A model generated the notes under the pieces. It was not told the DNA's origin. It worked only from the letters and a program-made list of their open reading frames with translations, and searched no databases. DNA of 29,393 nt from a virus: positions 1-29,393 of the IMG/VR virus record IMGVR_UViG_3300025138_000231, one strand, 5' to 3'. This document shows positions 29,280-29,393 of this stretch, piece after piece. Made by a program: the position numbers and the translations under genes. The number at the start of each line of letters is the position of its first letter. Within the stretch, counting starts at the first letter, position 1.

Positions 29280-29393
29280 TTAAATAGTCACTTTAGATAT
29301 TTTTACAACATCGTCTGAAGCTGCATTAAATTTACTTGGATATTCAGATATTAATTTTTCTAATTGCGTATATCCAGGTATTTCTTTAGCGGA
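29280..29393 (-). CDS. C-terminal end of an unknown gene cut by the window
   Basis: The last 37 codons of a gene that enters from beyond the right edge; the reading is open at 29393 and ends at TAA 29280-29282. The peptide contains EIPGYTQLEKLISEYPSKFN and ends VKISKVTI. The family is not recognised. It lies just before the scaffold gene, so it is likely a late structural or assembly gene. It does not continue the XkdF-like frame at the left edge. Confidence 0.6.
   Translation of the reverse strand, partial: SAKEIPGYTQLEKLISEYPSKFNAASDDVVKISKVTI

Noticed and set aside
28927-29283. 118-codon plus-strand Ser/Thr-rich frame
   Set aside because: It is the mirror of the Glu-rich scaffold gene, whose GAA/GAG codons read as TTC/CTC and TCT-type codons in antisense.
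1-29393. Integrase, lysogeny module, CRISPR array or insertion sequence
   Set aside because: I looked for tyrosine or serine recombinase motifs, transposase DDE patterns, terminal inverted repeats and spaced repeats and saw none. A temperate lifestyle is therefore not supported here, though missing flanks could hold such genes.
1-29393. CCWGG over-representation
   Set aside because: About 28 sites by eye against roughly 20 expected under an assumed GC content; not clearly significant.

Overview
The window is part of a tailed-phage genome (siphovirus type), almost certainly of a Bacteroidetes, Flavobacterium-like host. The reasons are: every credible gene is on the minus strand and packed with ATGA or TAATG start/stop overlaps; the DNA is AT-rich; two intergenic regions carry TAnnTTTG, the Bacteroidetes -7 promoter box; and many structural proteins look like the set usual in flavobacterial and marine Bacteroidetes phages (XkdF-like protease, portal with a C-terminal head-morphogenesis domain, tail proteins of the MRTVQVYI type). 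No integrase, tRNA, CRISPR array or insertion sequence was seen. Family names come from recognising motifs in the translations; no database was searched.

Layout, read in the direction of transcription (high to low coordinates). (1) 29.4-22.6 kb, structural block A: end of an unknown gene, head scaffold, major capsid protein, probable major tail protein, a small structural protein, portal, head-tail connector, appendage protein, LamG-domain protein and a 104-aa protein. Terminators follow the capsid gene and the tail gene. (2) 22.6-21.2 kb, lysis cassette: a previously hidden 50-aa membrane protein, holin, amidase and a probable unimolecular spanin. (3) 21.2-19.2 kb: metallophosphoesterase, a hidden ribbon-helix-helix (Arc-type) regulator with its own AT-rich control region, and several small proteins. 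(4) 19.2-13.3 kb, DNA metabolism: a folded non-coding stretch, then replication initiator-like protein, DnaB-like ATPase, C5-cytosine methyltransferase, Zn-ribbon protein, NinG, ERF annealing protein, YqaJ-type exonuclease and an SSB-like OB-fold protein, closed by a strong terminator. (5) 13.2-10.5 kb: a promoter and a phage sigma factor, small proteins, a ParB-like protein and a TET/JBP-like 2OG-Fe(II) dioxygenase. (6) 10.5-0 kb, structural block B: small and large terminase, DNA methyltransferase, tail-assembly chaperone with a -1 frameshift, neck and tail proteins, tape measure, and the start of the prohead protease.

Block B runs off the left edge inside a capsid-maturation protease, and block A begins at the right edge just before scaffold and capsid. 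The two blocks therefore read as one late operon cut by the window, as expected of a circularly mapping genome. The short sequence joining the edges is absent, because the two ends do not join in frame.

The points most worth attention are: a C5-methyltransferase plus TET/JBP-like dioxygenase pair that could make 5-hydroxymethylcytosine; a T9 slippery site that gives two alternative C-termini over about 265 bp of dual-coding DNA; a structured leader before the replication operon in which a loop can pair with the base of a terminator hairpin; a phage sigma factor with its own promoter; and four or five small genes that ordinary length cut-offs miss.
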